Part shown: positions 44,461 to 55,459 of the stretch, piece by piece
How the letters are laid out: each line of letters opens with the position of its first letter
How positions within the stretch are numbered: the stretch's first letter is position 1
Origin: Telopea speciosissima
Taxonomy: Eukaryota; Streptophyta; Magnoliopsida; Proteales; Proteaceae
Assembly (NCBI RefSeq): GCF_018873765.1
Contig: NC_057922.1
Span: forward strand, 16,257,563 to 16,321,562
Direction: 5' to 3'
Length of the DNA: 64,000 bases
Position numbers and translations under genes: made by a program
Notes under the pieces: model-generated
The model's input: the letters and a program-made list of their open reading frames with translations, nothing else
Told to the model about the DNA's origin: nothing
The model's database searches: none

Positions 44461-44678
44461 TGTTAGGGTTAAGGGTTTAAGCACAAGGTTGCTTAAAGCA
44501 TTACACCCTGAGTGTCTAGTTTGGAATACCCAGACTGCTGCCTCCAGCTAGTATATATAGGGAAACTAGGGTTTAGGTCAGATGGATTAATTACTAGATT
44601 GCCCCTCATAGCCTGGGCATTAATACAAGTAGGATTATATTAGAACATATGAAGGGATATTGCATAAATACCCTTACA
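44461..44678 (-). repeat. 5' LTR of the Copia element
   Basis: 218 bp, about 95% identical to 38643-38860. It ends 230 bp before the UGT-C ATG and points away from UGT-C. Confidence 0.93.
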
Positions 44679-44908
44679 GAACATTCCCACAGAATAGATT
44701 CCATGAGTTGTCTAAACCACAACCACTTCCCAACACTCAATCTGAGTAAGGGCAAGTATAAGGGATTGATAGAAATTTTCCCAATATTGGAGAAGTCTGA
44801 ACCACCACCACTTCCTCCTTGGTGGGTAATTCTATAATTCCTGAAGAGGGAGGGAAAGCACCAGGCCCCCTTCTACGGTACATCTAAGAGAGTGAGAGAG
44901 AGAAAGAG

Positions 44909-46665
44909 ATGGATTCTATTGTAGGGGAGGAGGAGAAGAAGCCCCATGCCGTATGCATACCATTCCCGGCACAGGGTCACATAAACGCTATGATCAAGGT
45001 AGCAAAGCTTCTTCATCACAGGGGTTTCCATATTACCTTCGTCAATACTGAATACAATCACAAACGTTTACTCAAGTCAAGAGGCCCTGATTCTCTAAAG
45101 GGCTTACCTGACTTTCACTTCCAAACCATCCCCGATGGTCTCCCACCTTCAGACAACATAATTGATGCTACCCAAGACATCCGTGCCCTATGTGTTTCAA
45201 TTGCAAAGAATTGTTTAGTTCCCTTCCGCAACCTCCTCTCCGAACTCAATTCCGATCTCAACACCCCACCCATCACCGGCATAGTTTCCGATGGTTGCAT
45301 GAGCTTCACTCTTCAAGCTGCTGATGAACTCGGAGTCTCTACTGTTTTCTTTTGGGCACATAGCGCATGTGGCACCTTCGCTTACATGAACTATCACCTC
45401 CTCATGGAAAAAGGCCTTATACCTCTCAAAGGTAAAATCTAAAAACCCGAAATTCTAAAGAGATTTATTGTAATCTACTCATTCGCTCTTTTCAGTCGTT
45501 TGTTTTGTTGTCTTTTTTTTCTTATTTCCACTGTCATTTTTTTTCATTGCAATTTCGTGTTAGGGTTTTCTGTGGGAGAGTTCTTGCTGCAACTTTTGAT
45601 GTTTTCGAGAGATCTACACTGTATTTCTCAACCACATCCACAAAACCCTCTTTATTTCTTAAATCATCTGTATTAATTTGCAGTGCTTTTGTTTCTCTGT
45701 TCTCTATATTATATAATTCAGATGAAAGCTACTTGAGAAATGCGTATCTAGACACTCCCATTGACTTTATCCCAGGGATGAAGAACATGAGATTGAGAGA
45801 TCTCCCAAGTTCTGCCCGATCTACAGATCCCAACGACTTTTTTCTCGACTATATCAAGGGAGAAACAAAAAGAACTGAGAAAGCTGATGCAGTTATTTTA
45901 AACACCTTCGATGCACTTGATCAGGACATCTTGGATGCACTCTCCACTATGTTGCCTCGTGTTTATACAATTGGTCCTCTACAATTGCTGCTGAACCAGT
46001 TTCAATTTGAAGATGATGATTTGAAGTCTATAGGTTCCAATCTATGGAAAGAAGAATCGGGTTGTCTTGAATGGCTCAATCCCAAAGAACCCGGTTCGGT
46101 GGTTTACGTGAATTTCGGTAGCGTCACAGTAATGACCCCTCAACAACTCGTTGAGTTCGCTTGGGGACTCGCCAACAGCGAGCAAACATTTTTGTGGATC
46201 ATTAGATCCGATCTTGTGGTGGGTGAATCGGCCGTGTTTCCGCCCAAGTTCATGAGTCGAACCAAAGAGAGAGGTATGTTGGCAGGCTGGTGCCCACAAG
46301 AGCAAGTTCTAAGCCACCCAGCCATCGGTGGTTTTTTAACACATTGTGGATGGAACTCTACACTCGAGAGTATATGTGGTGGTGTGCCTGTGATCTGTTG
46401 GCCTTTCTTCGCCGAGCAACCAACCAACTGTAGGTATTCATGTGTTCATTGGGGGATAGGTGATGAAATTCAGCAAGACGTGAAGAGGGAAGACGTTGAG
46501 AGGCTTGTGAGGGACTTGATGGTCGGAGATAAAGGTAAAGAGATGAAGAAGGCGGCCATGGAATGGCAGAACAAAGCTGAGGCCGCCGCTACTCCTGGTG
46601 GCTCCTCCCATGTCAATTTTAACAACATGGTGAATGACATTCTTCTCCCCAAACAATATTATTAA
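44909..46665 (+). CDS. UGT-C: UGT85-type UDP-glycosyltransferase
   Basis: Exons 44909-45431 and 45722-46665, phase-1 intron of 290 bp, 488 aa. Catalytic His24 in [18 protein letters not shown] holds the partner Asp. PSPG box is canonical: [33 protein letters not shown]. The open frame runs back through most of the intron, but the spliced join (KDESYL) matches relatives, so the intron is real. A TATA-like TTCTATAATTCC near 44829 and the leader GAGGGAGGGAAAGCACCAGG are conserved with UGT-D and, less well, UGT-E. The Copia 5' LTR cuts the alignable upstream region at -230. The intron sequence is most like that of UGT-D. It is the only one of the C-F group keeping THCGWN; the others have THSGWN. 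C terminus is LLPKQYY. Confidence 0.94.
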
Positions 46666-46829
46666 ATAATCAAAACTTTTCTCCGTTTCTTGCTCTTTTG
46701 GAAGATGGCAAAAAGCTCTAGGAATCAGTTTCTTCCGGAATGTGTGTGTGTGGGGGGTGGCAGGCTAGTGTGCCTTGTATTGGATTCTTGTAGTAATTCA
46801 GTTCCATCTTCTAGTGGTCTTCAAGGCCA
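46666..46829 (+). other. UGT-C 3' flank shared with UGT-F
   Basis: TAAATAATCAAAACTTTTCT, AAAGCTCTAGGAATCAGTTT and CCATCTTCTAGTGGTCTTCA also occur downstream of UGT-F on the minus strand (57311-56945). Likely 3' UTR and beyond. Confidence 0.7.
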
Positions 46830-46838
46830 TGTTTCCTC

Positions 46839-47025
46839 AATTCAGATCTTCTGCAGCGTGCTGTCAGTAGCGGTCTGAGCGGTGCAAACACATAGATGTG
46901 CATAATGACTGCTTTACTCTCATTCGGACAAGGCTGAAACAGAGTTAAGACGATCAATGCGAGCACCCATGTATCTACGCTGCTCAGGCCACTACGGGCA
47001 ACGCCCTACAAAAGATCTGGATCCC
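46839..47025. mobile_element. Mutator-like foldback MITE in UGT-C 3' flank
   Basis: Ends AATTCAGATCTTCTGCAGCG and complement GGGATCCAGATCTTTTGTAG, with inner GTAGCGGTCTGAGC/GCTCAGGCCACTAC arms. Exact 9-bp duplication TGTTTCCTC (46830-46838 and 47026-47034). Same family as 20899-21088. Confidence 0.87.
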
Positions 47026-47049
47026 TGTTTCCTCCAGTGGGGTGTGTCC

Positions 47050-47610
47050 TTAATCTACAGGGAGGAGTGCCTCTTTGTTTAATTGGTTTTTTTGTAACTT
47101 AGTCCAATTTCAATAGTTGGATCCAATAAATGGGCTGCACGTGGATCATGTATTGGTTATGGTAAATTTATCATATAATATATTTTTATTATAATAAAAT
47201 AGTTAGTGTTTAGTTTTATTAATTCATATGTCGCTCATCTTCTAAAAAAGTTCTGGAATATATAAATTGTAATATCGCCAACTAGTTGCATTTGATCAGC
47301 ATCCAATGGCAGCTGCATTCACATGTGTTCTTGATATAAGATTTAATTATTTATTTTATTCATCCAAGATGATGACACATATGGGAATACCAAAGCATTG
47401 GAGGTTGGAGGTTAAATTTGATACCAATATTGTTGCTGTTAAGTATGTACCCTTGAGTCTTGTAAGTCATTATCGAGGTTATAGGACCCCCCCCCCCCTC
47501 TTAAGTAAACCAAGGGATCGTTCAGTTATATTAGGATAAACTAGAAGAGCTAACAGAGTTATTCGTTGGGAAGCAATGGCCTTCCTGAGTGTGTGAGTCA
47601 AAGATACACT
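47050..47610 (+). repeat. 3' flank shared by UGT-C and UGT-B
   Basis: TTATCATATAATATATTTTTA, CAGCATCCAATGGCAGCTG and GGGAATACCAAAGCATTGG align with 37650-38040. UGT-C has about 160 bp extra at 47411-47570. Confidence 0.75.
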
Positions 47611-47614
47611 AGCT

Positions 47615-48056
47615 TAGGGCTACAACAGGGTCGGGTTGAGCTGGGTCTTTTAAAACCCTAGCCCAATCCTAAGCCCCCTTAGTTGGCTCAGGCTTGGCCT
47701 GGCCTTGACTCAGACTAGAAAAATCCAAACCTATCCCGCCCTCAGGGTCGGGCCGGGCTGACCCTGATTGACCCTGACCATGGGAGGAAGGGAAATACAT
47801 AGATTGGCCAAGCTGGGAAGAAGAAGAAAGAAAGAAGAAACTAGAGGAAAAAGAACAACCAAAAAATAAAAGAAGAATTGGAAGAAGACAGGGTCAGATT
47901 GGGCTGGGCCGGGCTCAGCCCGAGGCATCAACCCTGACCTAATCGGACCTTGACTTAGGGTTAGAAAATTAAAATCCTGGCCTGCCCTCAGGGCCAGGGT
48001 ATCTCAACCCAGGCCCAAGACGGGCTCGGGCCATTAGGGCCAAACTTGTAACCCTA
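47615..48056. mobile_element. hAT-like non-autonomous element
   Basis: Ends TAGGGCTACAAC and CTTGTAACCCTA are inverted. Flanks CACTAGCT (47607-47614) and CACTAACT (48057-48064) agree at 7 of 8. Interior is GC-rich with GGGTCGGG/CCCTGA text and a purine-rich AGAAGAAAG tract. Fragments of the family lie at 3478-3570 and 30050-30222. Confidence 0.75.
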
Positions 48057-48064
48057 CACTAACT

Positions 48065-49353
48065 TACAAAATTGCATATAACACACTAAAATGTATTGGA
48101 GACTCCCATGGCACCCATGGACCATACCTACCGAAGCTCTCCATAAGTCATGTTTCTCTTTTGCAACTATTTTAATCATCACATCTGATGGATTTCGATT
48201 AATATGAATCTTATGGATCTTTATCAACTAATATTCAAGAACATCTCTTACCTTACTCTCTTGTCTTTTTAATATGATATATTTTTTTCTACTAAGAGTA
48301 ATAGTGTCATTTCACATTTAAATTTGAAAAATGTGCATAACAATGACACCTTTTGATAATTATATAGTGATATCATTTTCTTATTAATTATTTTTGAAAA
48401 CTCTTTATAAATCTATTTTAAAAAACTTTTGAGAATATGACAAAAGACAATAAAAGAAATTGCCATGTTCTAAATACACAAATTTTGTGATTTACCGCTT
48501 ATCTATTGCATAGACTACATTCAACCTGACAAAAAGAGAGGATATTAGAAGTAAAAGAGACAACAAAACCAAAAGATATACAAGCATCTATCATCATATC
48601 TATCATCATGTGCTGCAAATCTGCGTCATTCTTTTTATTCTCTCTCCTCTGTGCCTCCCTTCCTAGTGAATCTCATCACCTCTCTCTCTCTCTCTCTCTC
48701 GTGAGTCGTGACCCAGCTATCTCTCTTCATTCACTGGTGGCTACATCTGTTCTTCACTATGTTGTATCTTCCTCCTTCTAAGTAACAATGGTGGTAAACT
48801 TTCCCTATTTTGGGTCCAATGTACCATTTTATATTTTCGTTAATACAAACTATTGTATTTTTTTTTTTTTTGCAATAATATATAGGATAGATGTATATGT
48901 AGATATAATATATACATATTAGTATAACATATAAATATATTGTATAGCCGTCCATGTGGACGATCCACATTAAATGCAGATAGATTGCCATAAATATCTA
49001 TCTAAAATGACATAAATACCCCTTGTCCCCTATTATACCCTAGTTTATCCAACTCCATGTTGAGGTGCGGTGATCAAAGTCAAATCATCAGTCGGCGATT
49101 TTGTCGAACAGTAGAACTCCACTCATCAATGATAGTGAGGTTCTCTCTCTTTCTCTCCACAATTACTCATCTTACATTCTTACCCAGATTGATTAGCTAC
49201 TTTTTTTGACTACCCTATCTTCCCTGTATAGCATAAATCCACGAGCCTCCCATATTAATTGAAAGTCTGAACTTTGAGAAGTCTGAGGACCCTGAAGAGG
49301 GAGGGAAAACACCAGGCTCCCTTCTCCTGTACATCTAACAGAGACAGAGAGAG
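48065..49353. other. intergenic, UGT-D promoter at right
   Basis: AT-rich with a CT run near 48683-48700. The last 90 bp (CCTGAAGAGGGAGGGAAAAC, GTACATCTAACAG) are conserved with the UGT-C leader. Upstream of that no clear TATA box is seen. No gene recognised. Confidence 0.55.
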
Positions 49354-51177
49354 ATGGATTCTATTTTAGAGGAGGAGAAGAAGAAACCCCATGTCGTATG
49401 CATACCATTCCCAGCACAGGGACACATAAACGCTATGATCAAGGTAGCAAAGCTTCTTCATCACAGAGGCTTCCGTATTACCTTCGTCAACACTGAATAC
49501 AATCACAAACGCTTACTCAAGTCAAGAGGACCTGATTCTCTAAAGGGCTTACCTGACTTCCATTTCCACACCATCCCCGATGGTCTCCCACCTTCAGACA
49601 TTAATGATTCTACTCAAGACGTCCGTGCCCTATGTGATTCCATCGGGAAGAATTGTTTAGATCCCTTCCGCAACCTCCTCTCCCAACTCAACTCCGATCT
49701 CAACATCCCTCCCGTCACCGGCATAGTCTCTGATGGTTGTATGGGCTTCACTCTTCAAGCTGCTGATGAACTCGGTGTCCCTCAAGTTTTCTTTTGGACG
49801 CATAGCGCATGTGGCTTCTTCGTCTACATGAACTGTCACCTCCTCCTGGAAAAAGGCCTTATACCTTTCAAAGGTAAATCTTAAAAAACTTAAAATTTTA
49901 AGAGAGGGATAGTTGCACGAGATTCATTTGCTCTTGGTAGTTATGAATTTACTGGGGTTTTTTTTTGGCTATGAATGAAGACGAGAAACAGAGGAGTGAT
50001 AGTAGCAGAGGAGTATTTGTTTGTTTTATTGTCTCGTTGCGTAAGCAAAAGAAAAAAAAAAATGTTAGGCGTTTTCATGTTAGGGTTTTCTAGGGAGGGT
50101 TCTTGGAGGGATAGGATAGGGCTCCTCTTTACACCACCAAAAAAAAACCCAAAATTAGAGTACTCAAACAAAACCCACTTTATTTCTTAAACCATCTAAT
50201 AATTTGCAATTCTTTTGTTTCTCTGTTCTCTATATTATAATTCAGATGAAAGCTATTTGACAAATGGGTATCTAGACACTCCCATTGACTGCATCCCAGG
50301 AATGAAGAACATGAGATTGAGAGATCTCCCCTGTTCTATCCGAACCACTGATCCCAACGACTTGCTTCTCGACTATATCAAGGTAGAAACAAAGAGAACT
50401 CAGAAATCTGCGGCGGTCATTTTAAACACCTTCGAAGCCCTTGATCAGGACATCTTAGATGCACTCTCCACTATGTTGCCTCCTGTTTACACCATTGGTC
50501 CTCTGCAATTGCTGCTAAACCAGTTGAAGGTTGATGGTGATTTGAAATCTATAGGTTCTAATCTATGGAAAGAAGAACCGAAGTGTCTTGAATGGCTCAA
50601 TTCTAAAGAACCCGGTTCAGTAGTTTACGTGAATTTCGGTAGCGTCACTGTAATGACCACTCAACAACTCGCTGAGTTCGCTTGGGGACTCGCCAACAGC
50701 GAGCACTCATTCTTGTGGATCATAAGACCCGATCTTGTGGTGGGTGAATCGGATGTGTTTCTACCCGAGTTCATGATTCGAACCAAAGAGAGAAGTATGT
50801 TGGCAGGATGGTGCCCACAAGAGCAAGTCCTAAGCCACCCAGCCATCGGCGGGTTTTTAACACACAGCGGTTGGAACTCTACACTCGATAGTATATGTGG
50901 TGGTGTGCCTGTGATCTGCTGGCCTTTCTTCTCCGAGCAACCAACCAACTGTAGATATTCATGTGTTCATTGGGGGATAGGTGATGAAATTCACCAAGAC
51001 GTGAAGAGGGAAGACGTTGAAAGGCTTGTGAGGGACTTGATGGTAGGAGATAAGGGTAAGGTTATGAAGAAGAAGGCAATGGAATGGAAGAAGAAAGCTG
51101 AGGAGGCCATTACTCCTGGTGGCTCTTCCCATGTCAATTTTAACAATATGGTGAATGACATTCTTCTCCCCAAGTGA
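49354..51177 (+). CDS. UGT-D: UGT85-type UDP-glycosyltransferase
   Basis: Exons 49354-49873 and 50246-51177, phase-1 intron of 372 bp (longest in the cluster), 483 aa. [11 protein letters not shown] (catalytic His) and SDGCMGF are present. PSPG box: [33 protein letters not shown]; the usual Cys before GWN is Ser. N terminus [14 protein letters not shown] is one residue shorter than in UGT-C. It ends LLPK, without the QYY tail of C, E and F. Intron end (TTTGTTTCTCTGTTCTCTAT) is almost the same as in UGT-C, so these two share an intron ancestry. The 3' flank, in contrast, matches UGT-E. Donor expected UDP-glucose; acceptor unknown. Confidence 0.94.
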
Positions 51178-51447
51178 TGTCAAATAATCAAAACTTTTTC
51201 TGCGTTCCATTCTCTTTTGGAATATGGCCAACATGTGTGTATTATCAGAGGGAAATACCTTCAAAGTTATAATGCTTCTAATGAGCAAGGAAATGCTCTA
51301 ATTGTATAGTCCACATTTTTATTTTTCTCTAATAACCCACACAACAAACCGCTTCAGGGAAAACCCCCTGTCAAACAATTCGTCAAACACTTCCAATGCG
51401 TCCATGGATCCAGCACCTCTTTTTTTTTTTGTTTTTTTTTGATAGGT

Positions 51448-51585
51448 GATCCATCACCTCTTCGTTTGAGCCAGCCTTTTCATGTGCCATATTTTGCTTA
51501 TCCTCCAAGTATGGGTCTCACTGGTCCTCCTCCAAGATTGGATTCACAGGGGGGTGGATGTCAAAATCAGGCAGTTGAGAGACAG
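51448..51585 (+). pseudogene. unidentified coding-like fragment
   Basis: A frame of about 45 codons (with SQPFHVPYFAYPPSMG and GLTGPPPRLD) ends at a stop near 51588. A T-rich stretch with a repeated GATCCA(G/T)CACCTCTT on either side precedes it. The Pro/Ser-rich text is not recognised; it could be a captured gene piece or part of a transposon. Confidence 0.3.
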
Positions 51586-52397
51586 TTGTAGAAGTACTCA
51601 TCTTGAGGTGTGCAAAATGAAATCACAGCCTTCATAAAAATGGTCAATGCACATTTGGATGACCCTCACCCACTGCTATTACACCATCATTTTGTGATTG
51701 CCACTCTGCTCACCATTCTTAATTGGATATCTGTGGGAGGAAGAGTTTGGGCACACAGACTGCTTCGCATATACTGATGAATCTGTGTAATCAAAGATAT
51801 TTTGAGTGTCAAATTTTACTCGGATCTGCAACTTTACATCATTCCATTCTTCAAGCATGTACTGCAATAGCAGAGTAGAAGTAACAACGACGGAATAGCA
51901 ATAGCAGCAACAACGGTGGAGGGCGGTGCTGCAACAATGGAAGGAGGGAGAGATGTGGAAGGCGGTCGTGAGAGGGTGAGCGGTGGATGGTTGCGTTGCA
52001 ATGGCAGTGACGGGATCAAGAGAGATCGAGAGAGAGTGTGTGTGTGTTATTGTGACCAAACTCGGTGGTTTTTGTGTGACTAGGGAGAAAACTCCGAGTC
52101 ATGTGAAAATCAACATGACTCGGATCGAGTTTTGCTTTTTATGAAATTTGGGCGAGTCTACATGGCTCTTGACAGGTTTTTAATATTTTTTACTCGACTT
52201 GGGTGATTCTCCTTAGTCAAAAACCTGGTTTTGGAACTATGCTCTGAACCACTTTATTCATTTCGAAAAGAAAATTTTGCATTGAATATCATATGGCACC
52301 AACCATGAACGTACCAAAATGTGATGAATAGGTGATCTTAGGTTGCACTTGACATAGGGTTATTTAGCATGACCCAGAAAAAAAAAAGTCTCCCTCC

Positions 52398-52455
<58 letters not shown>
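52398..52455. repeat. CT/CA compound microsatellite
   Basis: About 7 CT units pass into about 22 CA units. Confidence 0.97.
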
Positions 52456-52457
<2 letters not shown>

Positions 52458-52480
52458 GGGCTGGTTCTGGGTTGCAGGAA

Positions 52481-52615
52481 TTTTCCTCCTATTTGGACTT
52501 ACAGTCAAAGAAATGGAATCTCGAAAGATATTTAAAAATCAGGTGAGTATTTATGAATCCAAAGAAGGAAGTGAATTATTTCATTTCTTTGGCTGCAAAC
52601 CAAGTAGCAGGAAAA
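52481..52615. mobile_element. diverged foldback MITE
   Basis: Left TTTTCCTCCTATTTGG and AAAGAAATGG mirror right CATTTCTTTGGCTGC and CCAAGTAGCAGGAAAA. A relative of the sharper element at 52931-53073; no target duplication found. Confidence 0.6.
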
Positions 52616-52930
52616 ATGTTTCTGAGATGTGAAGTGTAAAAGATGATGCCATTGTTTGTTGGTGAGGATGACACGAGGTCACATATAGGGTTTTGTTAGT
52701 ATAGTCAAAATGTGGAGTAAGGGAAAAAAAATTCATATTATTAAATTTTAGTAGCCACATGAGTTGTTTTCGGCTCTCCTTTAGCCAGGTGCACATTAGA
52801 TTAAAGGAGGAACCACATGCATAATAATTTAAAGCTGAGGTGCCTCAGTCAATCCTCAAATTATTGGGAAGTGAAAATATTTAAACTTGAGTTTCACCTT
52901 GGTCATGTGTCAACTTACCAATGAATTAAA
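52616..52930. other. intergenic, D/E-shared flank
   Basis: GAGGTGCCTCAGTCAATCCT and CAAATTATTGGGAA at about 52835-52870 match 55945-55985 downstream of UGT-E, marking the far end of the D/E duplicated block. Confidence 0.5.
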
Positions 52931-53073
52931 TGTTTCTGCTACAAGGATGGCAGCCAAGGAAATAGAATCTTAAAGCGTATTTAAAAAATATCAAAATCTA
53001 GGAAGGTATTTATGAACCCAAAGGGAAAGTAAATTATTCAATTTCCTTGGCTGTTAGCCTTGTAGCAGAAACA
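52931..53073. mobile_element. foldback MITE upstream of UGT-E
   Basis: Inverted ends TGTTTCTGCTACAAGG plus CAGCCAAGGAAAT, about 33 bp. It lies about 215 bp before the UGT-E ATG, between UGT-D flank and UGT-E promoter. Target duplication not clear. Confidence 0.75.
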
Positions 53074-53214
53074 TGTGTAGCAGCAAATTTTTTTTACCTA
53101 CCAACATATGTGGAGAATATCAACTCTCCACATATGTGGTTCGGAGCTGATCCAGACAATGATCCTGCTATCTCTTTGACAACTCGGAGCCACTACTTCT
53201 TCGTTGATGGTAAT

Positions 53215-53222
53215 TTTATAAA
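53215..53222 (+). promoter_or_regulatory. TATA box of UGT-E
   Basis: TTTATAAA in GGTAATTTTATAAACCCTG, about 70 bp before the ATG; aligns with the TATA-like motif of UGT-C (GGTAATTCTATAATTCCTG). Confidence 0.6.
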
Positions 53223-53287
53223 CCCTGCAGCCTTAGAGGGAAAGCACGAGGCCCCCTACTACATATGTGAGAGAGAGAGAGAGAGAG

Positions 53288-54869
53288 ATGGGTTCTGTTC
53301 TAGGAGAGGAGAAGAAGAAGCCCCATGCCGTATGCATCCCATTCCCAGCACAAGGCCACATAAACGCAATGATCAAGGTAGCAAAGCTTCTTCATCACAG
53401 AGGCTTCCATATTACCTTCGTCAACACTGAATTCAATCACAAACGCTTACTCAAGTCAAGAGGACCTGATTCTCTAAAGGGCTTACCTGACTTTCACTTC
53501 CACACCATCCCCGATGGTCTCCCACCTTCAAACAACATTATTGATGCTACCCAAGACATCCCTGCTTTATGTGATTCCACTAGTAAGACTTGTTTAGTTC
53601 CCTTTCGCAACCTCCTCACACAACTCAACTCTGATCTCAACATCCCTCAAGTCACCGGCATAGTTTCTGATGGTTGCATGAGCTTCACACTTCAAGCTGC
53701 TGATGAACTCGGAGTCCCTTGTGCTTTCTTTTGGGCACATAGCGCATGTGGCTTCTTTGCCTACATGAACTTTCAACTCCTCATGGAAAAAGGCCTTATA
53801 CCTCTCAAAGGTAAAATCTCAATTAAAAACCCAAAAAATTGAAGAGACAAGCTAGCTAGGGACATTAATTTCATTGAGATTCATTGTCATTAATTTGCTC
53901 TGTTTTTGATCTATTAATTAATTAGATGCAAGTTACTTGACAAATGGGTATCTAGATACTCCAATTGAGTGCATCCCTGGAATGAAGAATATGCGAATGA
54001 AAGATCTCCCAAGTTCTGCCCGATCTACAAATCCCAACGACTTGTTTCTCGACTATATCAAGGAAGAAACAAAGAGAACTCAGAACGCTGATGCAGTCAT
54101 TTTAAACACCTTCGAAGCCCTTGATCAGGACATCTTAGATGCACTCTCTACTATGTTGCCTCGTGTTTACACAATTGGTCCTCTACAATTGCTGCTGAAC
54201 CAATTGCAGAATGATGATGATGATTTGAAGTCTATAGGTTCCAATCTATGGAAAGAAGAATCGGGTTGTCTTGAATGGCTCAATTCCAAAGAACCCGGTT
54301 CGGTGGTTTACGTGAATTTCGGTAGTATCACAGTAATGGCTCATCAACAACTCACTGAGTTTGCTTGGGGACTCGCTAATAGTGAGCAAACATTCTTGTG
54401 GATCATAAGGTCTAATCTTGTGGTGGGTGAGTCGGCCGTGTTTCCACCCGAGTTCATGATTCGAACCAAAGAGAGAGGTATGTTGGCAGGCTGGTGCCCA
54501 CAAGAGCAAGTCCTAAGCCACCCAGCCATCGGTGGGTTTTTAACACATAGCGGTTGGAACTCTACACTTGATAGTATATGTGGTGGTGTGCCTGTGATCT
54601 GTTGGCCTTTCTTTTCCGAGCAACCAACCAACTGTAGATATTCATGTGTTAATTGGGGGATAGGTGATGAAATTCAGCAAGACGTGAAGAGGGAAGACGT
54701 TGAGAAGCTTGTGAGGGAGTTGATGGTCGGAGATAAAGGTAAGGAGATGAAGAAGAAGGCCATGGAATGGAAGAACAAAGCTGGGGCCGCCACTGCTCCT
54801 GGTGGCTCCTCCCATGTCAATTTTAACAACATGGTGAATGACATTCTTCTCTCCAAACAATATTATTAA
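53288..54869 (+). CDS. UGT-E: UGT85-type UDP-glycosyltransferase
   Basis: Exons 53288-53810 and 53926-54869, phase-1 intron of 115 bp, 488 aa. The ATG sits at the end of a GA repeat; an in-frame ATG 21 bases upstream would add MREREREs, which looks like read-through of the GA tract, so MGSVLGEE is preferred. Catalytic His in [22 protein letters not shown] box [33 protein letters not shown]. Residues GSITVMAHQQ differ from GSVTVM in C and D. C terminus is LLSKQYY. From the middle of exon 2 to the stop it is almost identical to UGT-F, which lies 2.4 kb away in inverted orientation. Its 3' flank matches UGT-D, not UGT-F. Confidence 0.94.
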
Positions 54870-55459
54870 ATATTATTTTCCAAGTTCCCTTATGTTCCCC
54901 TTAATTAAAATTCATTTTGATTCGTCTCCACCAAGTTCTAGGTTTAGTGGAGTATACGATGAATATGTTTTTTTTCCTTTCTTTATTTTTGTACTCCGTA
55001 CCATGGCACTAGTGGGGCCGGAAAATGGGAGTGGGCCACCCTTAAGAGAGCATCCGATGACAATTGAATCTTCAAAGTTGTAATGCTTCTAATGAGTAAA
55101 GGAAATGCTCAAATTCATGTCTGACTACTTATATTCACTATCTTCTATATTTGTAAAGTTTTGATACTTTTTAATAGGACTGTGGACCACTTTCTTTACT
55201 CATTTCGAGCTAAAATTTTAGCATTTGATTATCATTTGGAATCAACCATGCATGTACCCAAAAAGATCCTGTCAATCCAGGGAGCATGTACCACCATGTG
55301 ATGGGTGATCCGAAACAAATCTTTCTCTCTCTCTCTCTCTCTTTCTTGGTGAATCTCTATCTTGTTCTAAGGTACCTAACCATGTGGCCCAGATCGAGTT
55401 CCTCCAAGCTCAACTCCCCCCAAATCTTGGCACCTACAAGGCAAATTCTCCCTCTAGCT
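54870..55459. other. UGT-E 3' flank
   Basis: 55070-55112 and 55190-55305 match UGT-D flank. CT microsatellite near 55325-55343. No gene. Confidence 0.6.

Larger units (their letters stand above)
38643..44678 (-). mobile_element. Copia LTR retrotransposon, full length but decayed
   Basis: 6036 bp with two 218-bp LTRs and the exact 5-bp target duplication GAACA (38638-38642 and 44679-44683). Coding sense is minus. In element order the parts are gag with a CCHC zinc knuckle (about 43.5-42.8 kb), protease with DSGAT (about 42.6), integrase (about 42.3-41.3), reverse transcriptase (about 41.1-40.2) and RNase H (about 40.1-39.7): the Copia order. A purine-rich tract (AGGAGGAGAT) abuts the 3' LTR on the coding strand. 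No standard initiator-Met primer site is seen after the 5' LTR. The element is broken, with roughly half a dozen breaks. The LTRs differ at 10 of 218 sites, nine of them transitions, suggesting an insertion a few million years old (about 2 at 1.3e-8 per site per year, more with slower woody-plant rates). It lies between UGT-B and UGT-C. Confidence 0.93.
51178..52480. other. UGT-D 3' flank and intergenic DNA
   Basis: 51255-51302 (TTCAAAGTTATAATGCTTCT) and 52240-52345 (TTATTCATTTCG, CCAACCATGAACGTACC) match the UGT-E 3' flank at 55070-55112 and 55190-55305. The 930 bp between them are extra in UGT-D and hold the fragment at 51448-51585 and GCA/GGT-rich DNA at 51890-52030. Confidence 0.6.

Noticed and set aside
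45505-45721. Extension of UGT-C exon 2 back to 45505 as an alternative first exon
   Set aside because: This stretch is the intron; the join at 45431/45722 keeps the conserved KDESYL, and the T-rich text is shared with the UGT-D intron.
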